DNA from: Alphaproteobacteria bacterium
GTDB taxonomy: Bacteria > Pseudomonadota > Alphaproteobacteria > Micropepsales > Micropepsaceae
Length of the DNA stretch: 42,694 bases
Direction: 5' to 3'
Assembly (NCBI GenBank): GCA_013140995.1
Contig: JABFRX010000034.1
Span: 1-42,694 of the forward strand
This document shows positions 16,594 to 24,575 of this stretch, in pieces (position 1 is the stretch's first letter; each line of letters opens with the position of its first letter). The position numbers were made by a program, and so were the translations under genes. The notes under the pieces are model-generated. The model was given only the letters and a program-made list of their open reading frames with translations, did no database searches and had not been told where the DNA came from.

Positions 16594-16674
16594 TTACTCG
16601 GCGGAGCAGTAGCAGTTGATTTCCATTGCGGCCGAAATTTCGCGGACTTTCGGCTTGCGCCAGGACTTTTTCAT
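16594..16674 (-). CDS. pqqA: PQQ precursor peptide PqqA
   Basis: The reverse strand gives a 26-residue peptide starting MKKSWRKPKVREIS and ending in EINCYCSAE. Glutamate 18 and tyrosine 22 have the E-x3-Y spacing from which the PQQ skeleton is built. The length and the basic N-terminus match known PqqA peptides (22-29 residues). GAAAGG precedes the ATG. The tyrosine lies between two cysteines (C21 and C23). The gene lies directly before pqqB. No separate pqqF/pqqG protease gene is in the window. Confidence 0.95.
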   Translation of the reverse strand: MKKSWRKPKVREISAAMEINCYCSAE

Positions 16675-16723
16675 GGGAGTGCCTTTCGAGAGTTGTCTGT
16701 GGGGAGTTTGGGGCAAGCGGGCG

Positions 16724-16737
16724 CCTTTGCGCAAGGG
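16724..16737. promoter_or_regulatory. Near-palindrome with TTGCGCAA core upstream of pqqA
   Basis: CCTTTGCGCAAGGG is symmetric except for one base pair around the core TTGCGCAA. It lies 50 bases before the pqqA start and 15 bases past the stop of the DUF2817 peptidase gene, in the only gap (77 bases) between the two. No T run follows on either strand, so an operator is more likely than a terminator. I see no convincing -35/-10 pair beside it. Confidence 0.35.
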
Positions 16738-16751
16738 CCCTCACGAAGGCG

Positions 16752-17843
16752 TCAGGCGCGGGCCATAAGGCCTTGGACGGCCTGGGCCATCACGGTCTCG
16801 CCGCGTTTCCAGACCATTTCCTTCCAGTCGTCCTGGTCCGGGTAGAATGCGGCACGGATTTGCGCCTTGATGCTCGCGGCTTCGTTGCCTTGCGGGTTGC
16901 CGCGGGTGTGGAGCCAGTTGTCGGCACGTAGCGCCATGAAGACTTCGAACGTCGAGACGGTCCCGAACTCCAGGCAACCGACCGTCACATCCGTGCGCGG
17001 CAGGAGGCCGGGGAGACACGAATCGATGCTGCCCATGACGGCGGCCGATACCGAGTCGCCCGATTGGGTCGAGCAGATGTCGGGCCACCAGCTTTTCGCG
17101 CGTTCGTAGGCGGGGGTTCCCGCCGCCTCTTCGCTGATAAGTTCGCCGTGGCCATAGGGACCGAGGCCGGTGTGGAAGTCGATCTCACCGACGCGGTGGC
17201 AGTGGGCCAACTCGCGGCGGACGACGTGCTTAACGATACCCGCCGACCATTGTTCGCGCGTGCCGCCGTAATACATGCCGTCGGGGTGTGCGTATTGGCC
17301 CTTGCTCACCGCTTCTTGCATCGTGAAGGGGCCGTATTCCTTGATGAAGTCGCGGAAGAGTTCGCTGCCTTGGCGGAGTGTTTCCGGGTCGAGGTCTTTG
17401 GGCGCGATCGCCGTCTTCAGTTGCTCGTAGCCGTCGTTCGCGGGATAGGGCGCGTTGTGGCTGACGAAATTGCGGTTCAGGTCGACGTTGTCTTCCGTGA
17501 CGCGCCGGTTCCAGGCGAAGCCGTAAGGGTTCAGCGCGTGGATCATCACGACGCGCAGCTCGGGCGGCCAGGTTTCGTTGGTGACGGTGTTCAGCCAGCC
17601 AATTTGGCACGCCGAACCTGCGTACCCTTCGACGCCGTGGGTGCCGGATATCAGCAACAGGCCGGCGGCGGCGCGTGTGGGGCCGGAGGTTGCGACATCG
17701 ATGGTGAGGTCTTCGCCGTTCGGGCCTTTCGCGTGCGGGTGCAGATGTGCGGTCAGCTCGCAACGGCGGCGCGCGGCCGCTACGCGGAATTTTTCTCGCG
17801 CTTCGAAGTAGTTGGCGGAGAAGAGGTCGAGCGGATTCGTCAT
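16752..17843 (-). CDS. DUF2817 family M14-like metallopeptidase
   Basis: A 363-residue protein of the DUF2817 group of zinc carboxypeptidase-like (M14/succinylglutamate-desuccinylase-like) enzymes. The first zinc ligands are in SGTHGVEGYAG (HxxE) near residue 70; the substrate-binding region NPYGFAWNRRVTEDNVDLNRNF is conserved, and the third ligand is in GEIDFHTGLGPYG. There is no signal peptide, so it should act in the cytoplasm on a small peptide or amidated amino acid. AGGA precedes the start at 17843. It lies 34 bases after the adenylate cyclase gene and 77 before pqqA on the same strand, so a part in trimming the PqqA-derived peptide is possible but unproven. Confidence 0.85.
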   Translation of the reverse strand: MTNPLDLFSANYFEAREKFRVAAARRRCELTAHLHPHAKGPNGEDLTIDVATSGPTRAAAGLLLISGTHGVEGYAGSACQIGWLNTVTNETWPPELRVVMIHALNPYGFAWNRRVTEDNVDLNRNFVSHNAPYPANDGYEQLKTAIAPKDLDPETLRQGSELFRDFIKEYGPFTMQEAVSKGQYAHPDGMYYGGTREQWSAGIVKHVVRRELAHCHRVGEIDFHTGLGPYGHGELISEEAAGTPAYERAKSWWPDICSTQSGDSVSAAVMGSIDSCLPGLLPRTDVTVGCLEFGTVSTFEVFMALRADNWLHTRGNPQGNEAASIKAQIRAAFYPDQDDWKEMVWKRGETVMAQAVQGLMARA

Positions 17844-17877
17844 GTGCGTTTTCCTAGCGCATCGGACGCGGCTGGTC

Positions 17878-20175
17878 TCACTTTTCCTTGGCCGACCAGG
17901 CGCCGTCCCAGTTGGCGGGGGGCGGCTCAAGCTCGTAGTGCGCGATGCGGGATTCGTAGGTATCGAAGATTGCGCCGGGTGCGCCTTGGATCGTGCGGCC
18001 GAGCGCGATTTGTTCGCGCGCCTTGCCCCAGTTCTTCGAGCGGAAGGCCACGAACAGGGCTTGCAGCACGGTTTCCAGGTCCTGGAACGTCTTCGTTTCG
18101 CGCACGTGGGCGTGGCCCATGAGGGCGTAGATGTGGGTCGGCGTCGCGCGGCCTTTGACGGCGATGTAGTCGATTTCCAGGAACGCGAATTTATCGGCGA
18201 CAATGATTTCCGTATCTTCGCCGACCGCGATCGGGAAGCCGTAGTTGCCGCAAAACGACTGGATGCGGGCGGAGACGTTCACGGCATCGCCGAGCGCGGA
18301 ATAGTCGAACCGCAGATCCGATCCCATGTTACCAACAACGCAGACGCCCGTGTTGAGGCCGATCGTAACGTCGATCGGGTTCACCTTGTGCGCCTTGTAG
18401 AAGCCTTCGGCGGTGAGTTCTTGGTTCAACGCGACGAGCGAATCCAACATGCCGAGTGCGCATTCGCAGGCGTGCGTCGCGTGTTCGGCGTCGTCGATCG
18501 GTGCGTTCCAGAACGCCATGACGCAGTCGCCGATATACTTGTCGATGGTGCCGCGGTGGTTCAGCACTTCACGCGACAAGGGCGTCAGCACGCGGTTGAT
18601 GAGGCGAGTCAATCCTTGCGGATCGGCGCGGAAGCTTTCGGCGATCGGCGTAAACCCGCGGATGTCGGTGAACATGATCGAAAGTTCGCGCGTGTCGCCG
18701 CCGAGCTTCAACTGCGAGGGGTCGTTGGCGATGCTCTCGACGACGTCGGGCGGCAGGTACTGCGCGAACGCGCTTCTGACTGTGCGGCGCTCGGCCTCCG
18801 TGCGCATGAACTTCACGAGGCTCGCTGCGGCGAAGACGAGCGCGATGTTAAGCGATGGTGCGACGGGGTCTAGCAACCACTTCCACTGGGTGAAAGCGTG
18901 CCAGGACGAGCCTAAGGCAAACGTGACAGCGACAATGGCAACCCCGGCAATCCAAAACACGGGAACCCGCGCGATTGCGACCAAGATGATCAACCCGAGC
19001 AATGTTGCGAAAATGAACTCGGCTCCGGCAGCCCAATCGGGACGCTCAAGAAAGGATTTGAGCAGCATCTGTTCCAGTGCTTCGATATGGACCTCAACCC
19101 CCGGTGCGTCCTGCCGCATGGGTGTTGAACGCAAATCGAGCAAACCAGCGGCACTGGTGCCGATGAAAATCGCGCCCCCTTCAGCCGCCGCTAAGTCCGC
19201 TGAGCCGTCGAGTACTTTCCATGCAGGAATGCTCCGTTTGTTTCCTCCGGCCGTGTAGTGGACCCAAAACTGTCCATCCTGCGTCGAGGGAATCTCAAAT
19301 GCACCGATCCTTACGGAGACCATGCGATTGGGATTGACGCCCGCAGACACCTCATCGGAAGCACCGGCCGTCTTGATGAGGTACGACGGCGTTGCGCCTG
19401 CCTCGTCCATCTGCGCAATTCGTAGCGCTTCGAGCGCAAGGCCCGGATAGATCTTGCCCTTGTAAGCGACAAACAACGGGATGCGCCGTACGATTCCATC
19501 CGTGTCCGGCGCGGTGTTGAACGAACCCGATCCGGGGGCCGCCTGTTGAAGTTCGTCGAGCGAAACAGTTGCTCCCGCAAAGCTGCGAACGGTCGCCTCG
19601 GGTTTACCGTCACCGACAACGGCGAGGCCCGCCTTCAAAGCCGGGGTGCGACCGGTATCGACCGAGGTCATGACGAAGCCCAGCACGCTTCGCGACCGTC
19701 TCAGAGCGTCGGCAAATATCGCGTCGTTGTTCGGTAGGCCGCCAAGCTGGGCGCGTGCCGCGTCCCAACTTGGATCGGCCGGAAGCGATTTGGCTATGAG
19801 GTTCGGTGAGGTTCGATCAGGTTCCGGGAACGCCATATCGAATGCGATAACGGCTGCGCCGGCTACTTGGAGTTTGTTCGTCAATTGCGCAAGTGTTGTA
19901 CGCGGCCAGGGCCATTGACCGATGCGTTTGAGGCTCTCTTCGTCAATATCGACGTAGCGAACGGAGGCGTCGGTGTAAGAACGAGGCGCAGTTCGTTGGT
20001 AGAAATCGAACAGTTGGTTCTGCATGCCGCGCAAAACGCCGCCTGGGTCCCATACTTGCAACAGGGTTGCCAACAGCAACACAATCCACGGCACGAGCCC
20101 AAGCCAGCGCAATACGCCCGCGATGCCGGCCATCGCGAGAGCGCTGTCGCGTGTGGTTGCGTCGCGTTGTGCCAT
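17878..20175 (-). CDS. Adenylate cyclase with CHASE2 sensor domain
   Basis: A 765-residue membrane signalling enzyme. One helix near residues 25-42 leads into a periplasmic CHASE2 domain (VRYVDIDEESLKRIGQWPWPR early, then GIVRRIPLF and AGLLDLRSTPM), three closely spaced helices about residues 385-455, and a class III cyclase domain. The catalytic domain has both metal aspartates (FTDIRGF and GDCVMAFWNAP), the adenine-selecting lysine in DKYIGD and aspartate in DYSALGD, and the transition-state asparagine/arginine in NVSARI, so it should be active and make cAMP in response to an extracytoplasmic cue. It follows the DUF3754 gene after 17 bases and precedes the DUF2817 and pqq genes, all leftward. 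Confidence 0.93.
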   Translation of the reverse strand: MAQRDATTRDSALAMAGIAGVLRWLGLVPWIVLLLATLLQVWDPGGVLRGMQNQLFDFYQRTAPRSYTDASVRYVDIDEESLKRIGQWPWPRTTLAQLTNKLQVAGAAVIAFDMAFPEPDRTSPNLIAKSLPADPSWDAARAQLGGLPNNDAIFADALRRSRSVLGFVMTSVDTGRTPALKAGLAVVGDGKPEATVRSFAGATVSLDELQQAAPGSGSFNTAPDTDGIVRRIPLFVAYKGKIYPGLALEALRIAQMDEAGATPSYLIKTAGASDEVSAGVNPNRMVSVRIGAFEIPSTQDGQFWVHYTAGGNKRSIPAWKVLDGSADLAAAEGGAIFIGTSAAGLLDLRSTPMRQDAPGVEVHIEALEQMLLKSFLERPDWAAGAEFIFATLLGLIILVAIARVPVFWIAGVAIVAVTFALGSSWHAFTQWKWLLDPVAPSLNIALVFAAASLVKFMRTEAERRTVRSAFAQYLPPDVVESIANDPSQLKLGGDTRELSIMFTDIRGFTPIAESFRADPQGLTRLINRVLTPLSREVLNHRGTIDKYIGDCVMAFWNAPIDDAEHATHACECALGMLDSLVALNQELTAEGFYKAHKVNPIDVTIGLNTGVCVVGNMGSDLRFDYSALGDAVNVSARIQSFCGNYGFPIAVGEDTEIIVADKFAFLEIDYIAVKGRATPTHIYALMGHAHVRETKTFQDLETVLQALFVAFRSKNWGKAREQIALGRTIQGAPGAIFDTYESRIAHYELEPPPANWDGAWSAKEK

Positions 20176-20192
20176 GTCCCCCGATTAGCCCC

Positions 20193-21512
20193 TCATGCCG
20201 CGGCGTGAACGCCGGGTGCTCTTGTGAAGTCGTAGAGCCGATCCCAGAGCGTGTCGAGGCGCGACAGCGCTTCGGGTAGAGTGACGGCCGCTATTTTTCC
20301 GTCTTTTTGGGTTAAGAAGCCCAAGCCTTCGAGTTTCGAGAGCGCGTCGCCGACCTCGAAGTCTACGTCGATTTGGAATGTTGCCTTTACCCAGTTTTCG
20401 ATCCGGCGGTCGAGTTCGCCCGCGTGTGCGGCAGGGCCTGCCGTCAGCAACGAGTGATACGCCAGGATGACTTCTTTGACCTCTTGATCTTCGGCAGCGT
20501 TGATCAGTGTTTCGAAGACGCCGGCATCGTTCGTGATGTTCTTGAAGTAGATGTTGTCGGCGACGCGCTTTTGGTACTTTAGCTTGCGGTACGAGTAGTT
20601 CGAAAACTGGCGCCACATGAAAGCGCCTGCGCCGATAAGCACCGACAGTGCACCGACCGCCTTCATCAATTTGTCCTGTGTCACCTCGCCCGAGAAACCC
20701 AGATAGGCGCCGATCACAACGAGTACGACGGAGAGCGCCGGTAGCAGGTTCAGGGCGATCGGGATGCCGCCCAGAACCGCTGGGCCGCCCAATAGCATGG
20801 CGTCCTTGCGGCTCATGATGATTTGCACGTCGGGCAGCAACATCGGCAGTTCGATGCGCGCGATGTTGCGAAACGATTTCACCATCACGCTTCCTGGCTG
20901 GGCGCCGCCGGGAAGCTTGTTGTTGCCGCGCAGGAAACGGCGGCGCGGCGCGTCTGTCGGCTGTTTGAAGCGGACGAAGACGATGACGTCGTCGAACGTG
21001 TCGAGCGACGTTTCCTTCGCGCGGAAGCCGAGGGCCGCCGCTTGCTTTACTGTTTGCGTGCGGCAGCCGCGGTAGAAGATGCGTATCGATTCATACGCTT
21101 CCATCGGCGTGCGCGTCTTGACGTCTAAGTGCGGGTGGTCGCCCCCAAGGGCTTCGACTTGCTCTTTTGGGAGTTCGACGAAGTTGGCGCGCGCCATGAC
21201 GCTTTCGAACGTGGTCACCAGCTTGCCGAAAGCGGTGTCGGCATCGCGGGTTTCGCGGCGCACGGGATGCGGGCCAGTTGGCGAGAACCAGGCGTACGTG
21301 TCCTTCAACTCCGTCAGCTCGTCGTAGAAGTCGTGGTGAAAGTAGGCGCCGAGAAACGTCGCAAGCGTTTGGAAATCGCTGGTCTGATCGTTGGCAAGCC
21401 CCTGGTCGCGCATGGCCGCGATCAGATCGGCGCGCAACACCGGTATGAAGTGAACCTTCGCGGGGGCGGATGGTTCGCGCGAATTCTCCGCGGTGTGGCT
21501 TTCGGCAGTCAT
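20193..21512 (-). CDS. DUF3754 (TMEM143-like) membrane protein
   Basis: A 439-residue protein. The N-terminal 200 residues are soluble, with a FKQP...RRRFLRG basic segment and a KSFRNIARIELPMLLPD motif that is typical of DUF3754. Two hydrophobic hairpins follow at about residues 255-285 and 305-325, then FSNYSYRKLKYQKRVADNIYFKNI, a hallmark of the TMEM143/DUF3754 family, and a C-terminal helical domain with winged-helix-like features. The function is unknown. The start at 21512 follows GGAGG, which can pair with an upstream CCTCC. It leads the leftward unit with the adenylate cyclase. Confidence 0.78.
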   Translation of the reverse strand: MTAESHTAENSREPSAPAKVHFIPVLRADLIAAMRDQGLANDQTSDFQTLATFLGAYFHHDFYDELTELKDTYAWFSPTGPHPVRRETRDADTAFGKLVTTFESVMARANFVELPKEQVEALGGDHPHLDVKTRTPMEAYESIRIFYRGCRTQTVKQAAALGFRAKETSLDTFDDVIVFVRFKQPTDAPRRRFLRGNNKLPGGAQPGSVMVKSFRNIARIELPMLLPDVQIIMSRKDAMLLGGPAVLGGIPIALNLLPALSVVLVVIGAYLGFSGEVTQDKLMKAVGALSVLIGAGAFMWRQFSNYSYRKLKYQKRVADNIYFKNITNDAGVFETLINAAEDQEVKEVILAYHSLLTAGPAAHAGELDRRIENWVKATFQIDVDFEVGDALSKLEGLGFLTQKDGKIAAVTLPEALSRLDTLWDRLYDFTRAPGVHAAA

Positions 21513-21523
21513 CGCAAAAAGCG

Positions 21524-21554
21524 CCTCCGCGCTGCGCGCATCCGATGGCGGAGG
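21524..21554 (-). promoter_or_regulatory. Hairpin covering the ribosome binding site of the DUF3754 gene
   Basis: On the reverse strand CCTCCGC (21554-21548) can pair with GCGGAGG (21530-21524), leaving a 17-base loop. The second arm contains the GGAGG ribosome binding site of the gene starting at 21512. The structure could lower translation until opened by a factor or by temperature. Seven GC-rich pairs may also arise by chance in this DNA. Confidence 0.3.
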
Positions 21555-21590
21555 AGCGCGGGCTAAGTCCCCGTTGTCGAATCGATTTTT

Positions 21591-21604
21591 GGCCGAGTTC
21601 GGCC
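21591..21604. promoter_or_regulatory. Perfect palindrome GGCCGA-GT-TCGGCC in the divergent promoter region
   Basis: Six-base arms flank two bases, which is too tight for an RNA hairpin loop but suitable for a protein dimer site. It lies 78 bases before the DUF3754 start and 165 before the mlaE start, in the 257-base divergent gap 21513-21769. I find no other clear gene or RNA in that gap. Confidence 0.3.
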
Positions 21605-21769
21605 CTAACGCAAGCGTGGTCCTGTGGCAGCGGTCACCACGGGTTAATTCAAGGGAACGCTGTGGCTCGCAACTTGCACACGAACTTGCTGCGCTTTGAT
21701 CGCCCGGGCACACTGTTGATTCGGGGCGCAAAGCGGGTGCGCGGTATTGGCGTTTGTGGGGCCTAGTTA

Positions 21770-22906
21770 ATGACTGGGGATGCTCAGGCTTGGCTTGACG
21801 TGTCCGAAGATGCGTCGTCCCTGATGCTGCGGCCCCAGGGCGACTGGGTCGTGCGTCATGCCGAGACAATCGACAAGGTGTTGGCCGCCGTTCACACCTA
21901 CGACCGGCGCCTCGCGACGTTCGATCTTTCCCATTTGAGTCGGCTCGATACTGCTGGCGCGTGGTTGATTTACCGGACCGGGCGGGGGCTCGAACGTGCT
22001 GGGGCGAAGGTGACCTACGCCGGGGCGACGGCGGCGCAATCGACGCTGCTAAACGCGGTGGCGAATAGCGACCGGCCACTTCCTCCCACACCGCATGTCG
22101 GGAACATTTTCACGAACCTTGTCGTGCGCATGGGACATGCGCTGTCCGACGGTGGCCGCACGGGGCGTGAGTTGGTTGCGTTCTTCGGCCTGGTGCTCGA
22201 GACGCTGGCGAAGACAGTTGCCAACCCTTTCCGCATGCGCGCGACCTCGACCGTCTATCACATGGAGCAGACGGGCCTGAACGCGGTTCCGATCGTGAGT
22301 TTGATCTCGTTCTTGATCGGCGCGGTGCTGGCCTATCAGGGTTCGGAACAATTGCGCCGGTTCGGCGGCGAAATCTTCACGGTCAATCTCGTTGCTGTGT
22401 CGTTCTTGCGCGAGGTCGGCATTCTTTTGACTGCGATTATCGTTGCGGGACGTTCGGGTAGCGCGTTTACGGCGCAGATCGGTTCTATGAAGCTGCGTGA
22501 AGAGATCGACGCGATGCGCACGCTCGGCCTCGATCCGATGGAAGTTCTGGTTCTGCCGCGCGTGATCGCTCTTTTGATCATGATGCCGATCTTGGGCTTC
22601 GTTTCGGCGATGATGGGTTTGTTGGGCGGTGGGCTTGTTGTTTGGATCGAGCTTGGCATGTCGCCCGCGATGTACATCGAGCGCGTGAAAGACGCTTTGG
22701 ACGTCTGGGACGCCAGCGTCGCCTTTATCAAGGCGCCGGTGTTCGGGCTTCTGATCGCGATGATCGGGTGTTTCGAAGGTTTGAAGGTCGAGGGTAGCGC
22801 AGAGTCGGTCGGGCAGCGGACCACGGCATCGGTCGTCGAGGGCATCTTTACGGTCATCGTCGTCGATGCGTTCTTCTCCATCATGTTCGTGAAGCTCGGC
22901 ATATGA
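21770..22906 (+). CDS. mlaE: MlaE-type lipid ABC permease with N-terminal STAS domain
   Basis: A 378-residue protein. Residues 1 to about 110 form a STAS-like domain (DLSHLSRLDTAGAWLIYRTG) comparable to MlaB; residues 120-378 form the MlaE permease, with VPIVSLISFLIGAVLAYQGSEQLRRFG, VSFLREVGILLTAIIVAGRSGSAFTAQIGSM, EEIDAMRTLGLDPMEVLVLPR and a C-terminal VVDAFFSIMF. It is the membrane part of the phospholipid transporter that keeps outer-membrane lipid asymmetry, or moves other hydrophobic substrates. Fusing MlaB to MlaE removes the need for a separate mlaB gene. It overlaps the ATPase gene by ATGA. The ribosome binding site is weak. Confidence 0.93.
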   Translation: MTGDAQAWLDVSEDASSLMLRPQGDWVVRHAETIDKVLAAVHTYDRRLATFDLSHLSRLDTAGAWLIYRTGRGLERAGAKVTYAGATAAQSTLLNAVANSDRPLPPTPHVGNIFTNLVVRMGHALSDGGRTGRELVAFFGLVLETLAKTVANPFRMRATSTVYHMEQTGLNAVPIVSLISFLIGAVLAYQGSEQLRRFGGEIFTVNLVAVSFLREVGILLTAIIVAGRSGSAFTAQIGSMKLREEIDAMRTLGLDPMEVLVLPRVIALLIMMPILGFVSAMMGLLGGGLVVWIELGMSPAMYIERVKDALDVWDASVAFIKAPVFGLLIAMIGCFEGLKVEGSAESVGQRTTASVVEGIFTVIVVDAFFSIMFVKLGI

Positions 22907-23688
22907 CGCACGAGGCCATCATCTCCGTGCGCGACTTGCGCAACCAATTCGGGCCCCAGGTCGTCCACGATCATCTGGACCTTGATATCTATCGCGGTGA
23001 GGTGCTGGGCATCGTCGGCGGGTCGGGTACAGGTAAGTCGGTGCTGTTGCGCACAATTCTCGGCATCAACCGGTCGGCAGCGGGGCGGATCGAAATCTTC
23101 GGCAAGGTGCGGGGCGAGATGAGCCGCGCCGAGGAACAGTCGATCGAGCAGCGGTGGGGCGTGCTTTTTCAGGATGGTGCGCTTTTTTCGTCGCTCACCG
23201 TCGCGCAGAACATTCAGGTGGCGCTCAAAGAGCATCTGCGTATGCCGCAGAAGCTGATGGACGAGATTGCGGCGGTGAAGATTGGGCTCGTGGGCCTGCC
23301 GCCGGAGGCTGGGCCGAAATTTCCCTCGGAACTGTCGGGCGGTATGCGCAAGCGGGCCGGGTTGGCGCGGGCTTTGGCGCTGGACCCTGAGATCGTGTTT
23401 TTGGACGAACCGACCGCCGGCCTTGACCCCATCGGCGCGTCGGCTTTCGACGAATTGATCAAGAATCTTCAGGCAACGCTGGGTCTAACCGTCTTCATGG
23501 TGACGCATGACCTCGACAGCCTCTATGCGATCTGCGACCGGATTGCGGTGTTGGCCGAGAAAAAGGTGCTGGTTACCGGTACAATTCAGGAAATGATGGC
23601 CCAGGAACATCCCTGGATCCGTGAGTATTTTCATGGACCGCGCGGGCGGGCGGCGATGGCCGCTAAATCCGCGCCACCGCGGCCTTGA
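22903..23688 (+). CDS. mlaF: MlaF-type ABC transporter ATPase
   Basis: A 261-residue ATP-binding subunit. The Walker A motif is GGSGTGKS (about residues 43-50), the Q-loop is in LFQDGALFSSLT, the ABC signature is LSGGMRKRAGLARAL, Walker B and the catalytic glutamate are in IVFLDEPTAGLDP, and the switch histidine is in VTHDLDS. It drives the MlaE permease encoded just upstream. The C-terminal 25 residues are basic and alanine-rich. Its start overlaps the permease stop by four bases, and mlaD follows 17 bases later. Confidence 0.95.
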   Translation: MTHEAIISVRDLRNQFGPQVVHDHLDLDIYRGEVLGIVGGSGTGKSVLLRTILGINRSAAGRIEIFGKVRGEMSRAEEQSIEQRWGVLFQDGALFSSLTVAQNIQVALKEHLRMPQKLMDEIAAVKIGLVGLPPEAGPKFPSELSGGMRKRAGLARALALDPEIVFLDEPTAGLDPIGASAFDELIKNLQATLGLTVFMVTHDLDSLYAICDRIAVLAEKKVLVTGTIQEMMAQEHPWIREYFHGPRGRAAMAAKSAPPRP

Positions 23689-23705
23689 GGTAGGAGTTAT
23701 CGGCG

Positions 23706-24575
23706 ATGGAAACGCGCGCACACCACTTGCTCATCGGGAGTTTCGCGATCGGCATCACGCTGCTCACGATCTTGTTTCTGTTTTGGATCGGGCGGTTCGA
23801 GTTCGACCAGCAGTTTCAGATTTACGATTTGAAGTTCGAAGGCTCGGTATCGGGTCTGAGCAAAGCTGGCGATGTGCTCTACAACGGCATCAAGGTCGGC
23901 GAGGTCATCAAGATCGAGATCGACGAGGATAATCCGAATAACGTTCTCGTGCGCATTCAGGTCGGGCGTACGACGCCGGTGAAAGAGGATTCCTACGCGC
24001 GGCTTGAGACGCTGGGCTTGACGGGCGTCGCGGCCATTCAGATTGCCGGTGGCGGCCCGAAGTCGAACCCGCTGGTGGCGGAAGAGGGTCAACGCTATCC
24101 CGTTATCCAGACGAAGAGTTCGATCATCTCCGAATTGTTCACCAGCGCACCGCAGGTTGTCGATAAGGCCAATGTCGTTCTCGCTCGTGTTGCCACGTTC
24201 CTGAGCACCGACAATGAGCGGAAATTCAGCGAGACGATGGTGCATCTCGAGAAGTTGACGGCAAACATCGCCAAGGCGTCGGACAAGTTCGACTCGATTG
24301 CGACCAATCTCGACAAGATCGTGGCCGGCGATGCGAAGATGACGCTTGCCGATATTCGCGGCGTGGCGGGCGACATTCGCATGATCATGAATGAGGCGCG
24401 GGGCCCGCTGCGTGACTTCGCAAGGCAGGGTCTGCCAGAGCTGCTGCTCGCCATCGGCGATGCGCGGCAGATGATTGCGTCGATCGACCGGGCGGCACAG
24501 CGGCTTGAGAGCAGCCCGTCGTCGCTGATCTTCGGCGACAAGGCGGTCGAGTATAAGTCCGGGGGAGGGCGCTGA
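23706..24575 (+). CDS. mlaD: MlaD-type MCE-domain substrate-binding protein
   Basis: A 289-residue protein with one N-terminal membrane helix (IGSFAIGITLLTILFLFWIG) and a periplasmic MCE domain at about residues 38-120 (SGLSKAGDVLYNGIKVGEV...LETLGLTGVAAIQI). The rest is a helical tail with repeated heptad-like segments, which in homologues forms a hydrophobic channel above the hexameric MCE ring. It binds and passes lipids between the inner membrane and its partner. TAGGAG precedes the start; its TGA shares one base with the next ATG. Confidence 0.93.
   Translation: METRAHHLLIGSFAIGITLLTILFLFWIGRFEFDQQFQIYDLKFEGSVSGLSKAGDVLYNGIKVGEVIKIEIDEDNPNNVLVRIQVGRTTPVKEDSYARLETLGLTGVAAIQIAGGGPKSNPLVAEEGQRYPVIQTKSSIISELFTSAPQVVDKANVVLARVATFLSTDNERKFSETMVHLEKLTANIAKASDKFDSIATNLDKIVAGDAKMTLADIRGVAGDIRMIMNEARGPLRDFARQGLPELLLAIGDARQMIASIDRAAQRLESSPSSLIFGDKAVEYKSGGGR

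Noticed and set aside
21586-21604. Intrinsic terminator formed by TTTTT and GGCCGAGTTCGGCC
   Set aside because: The T run lies before, not after, the repeat on the forward strand, becomes an A run on the reverse strand, and the two-base loop is too small for an RNA hairpin.
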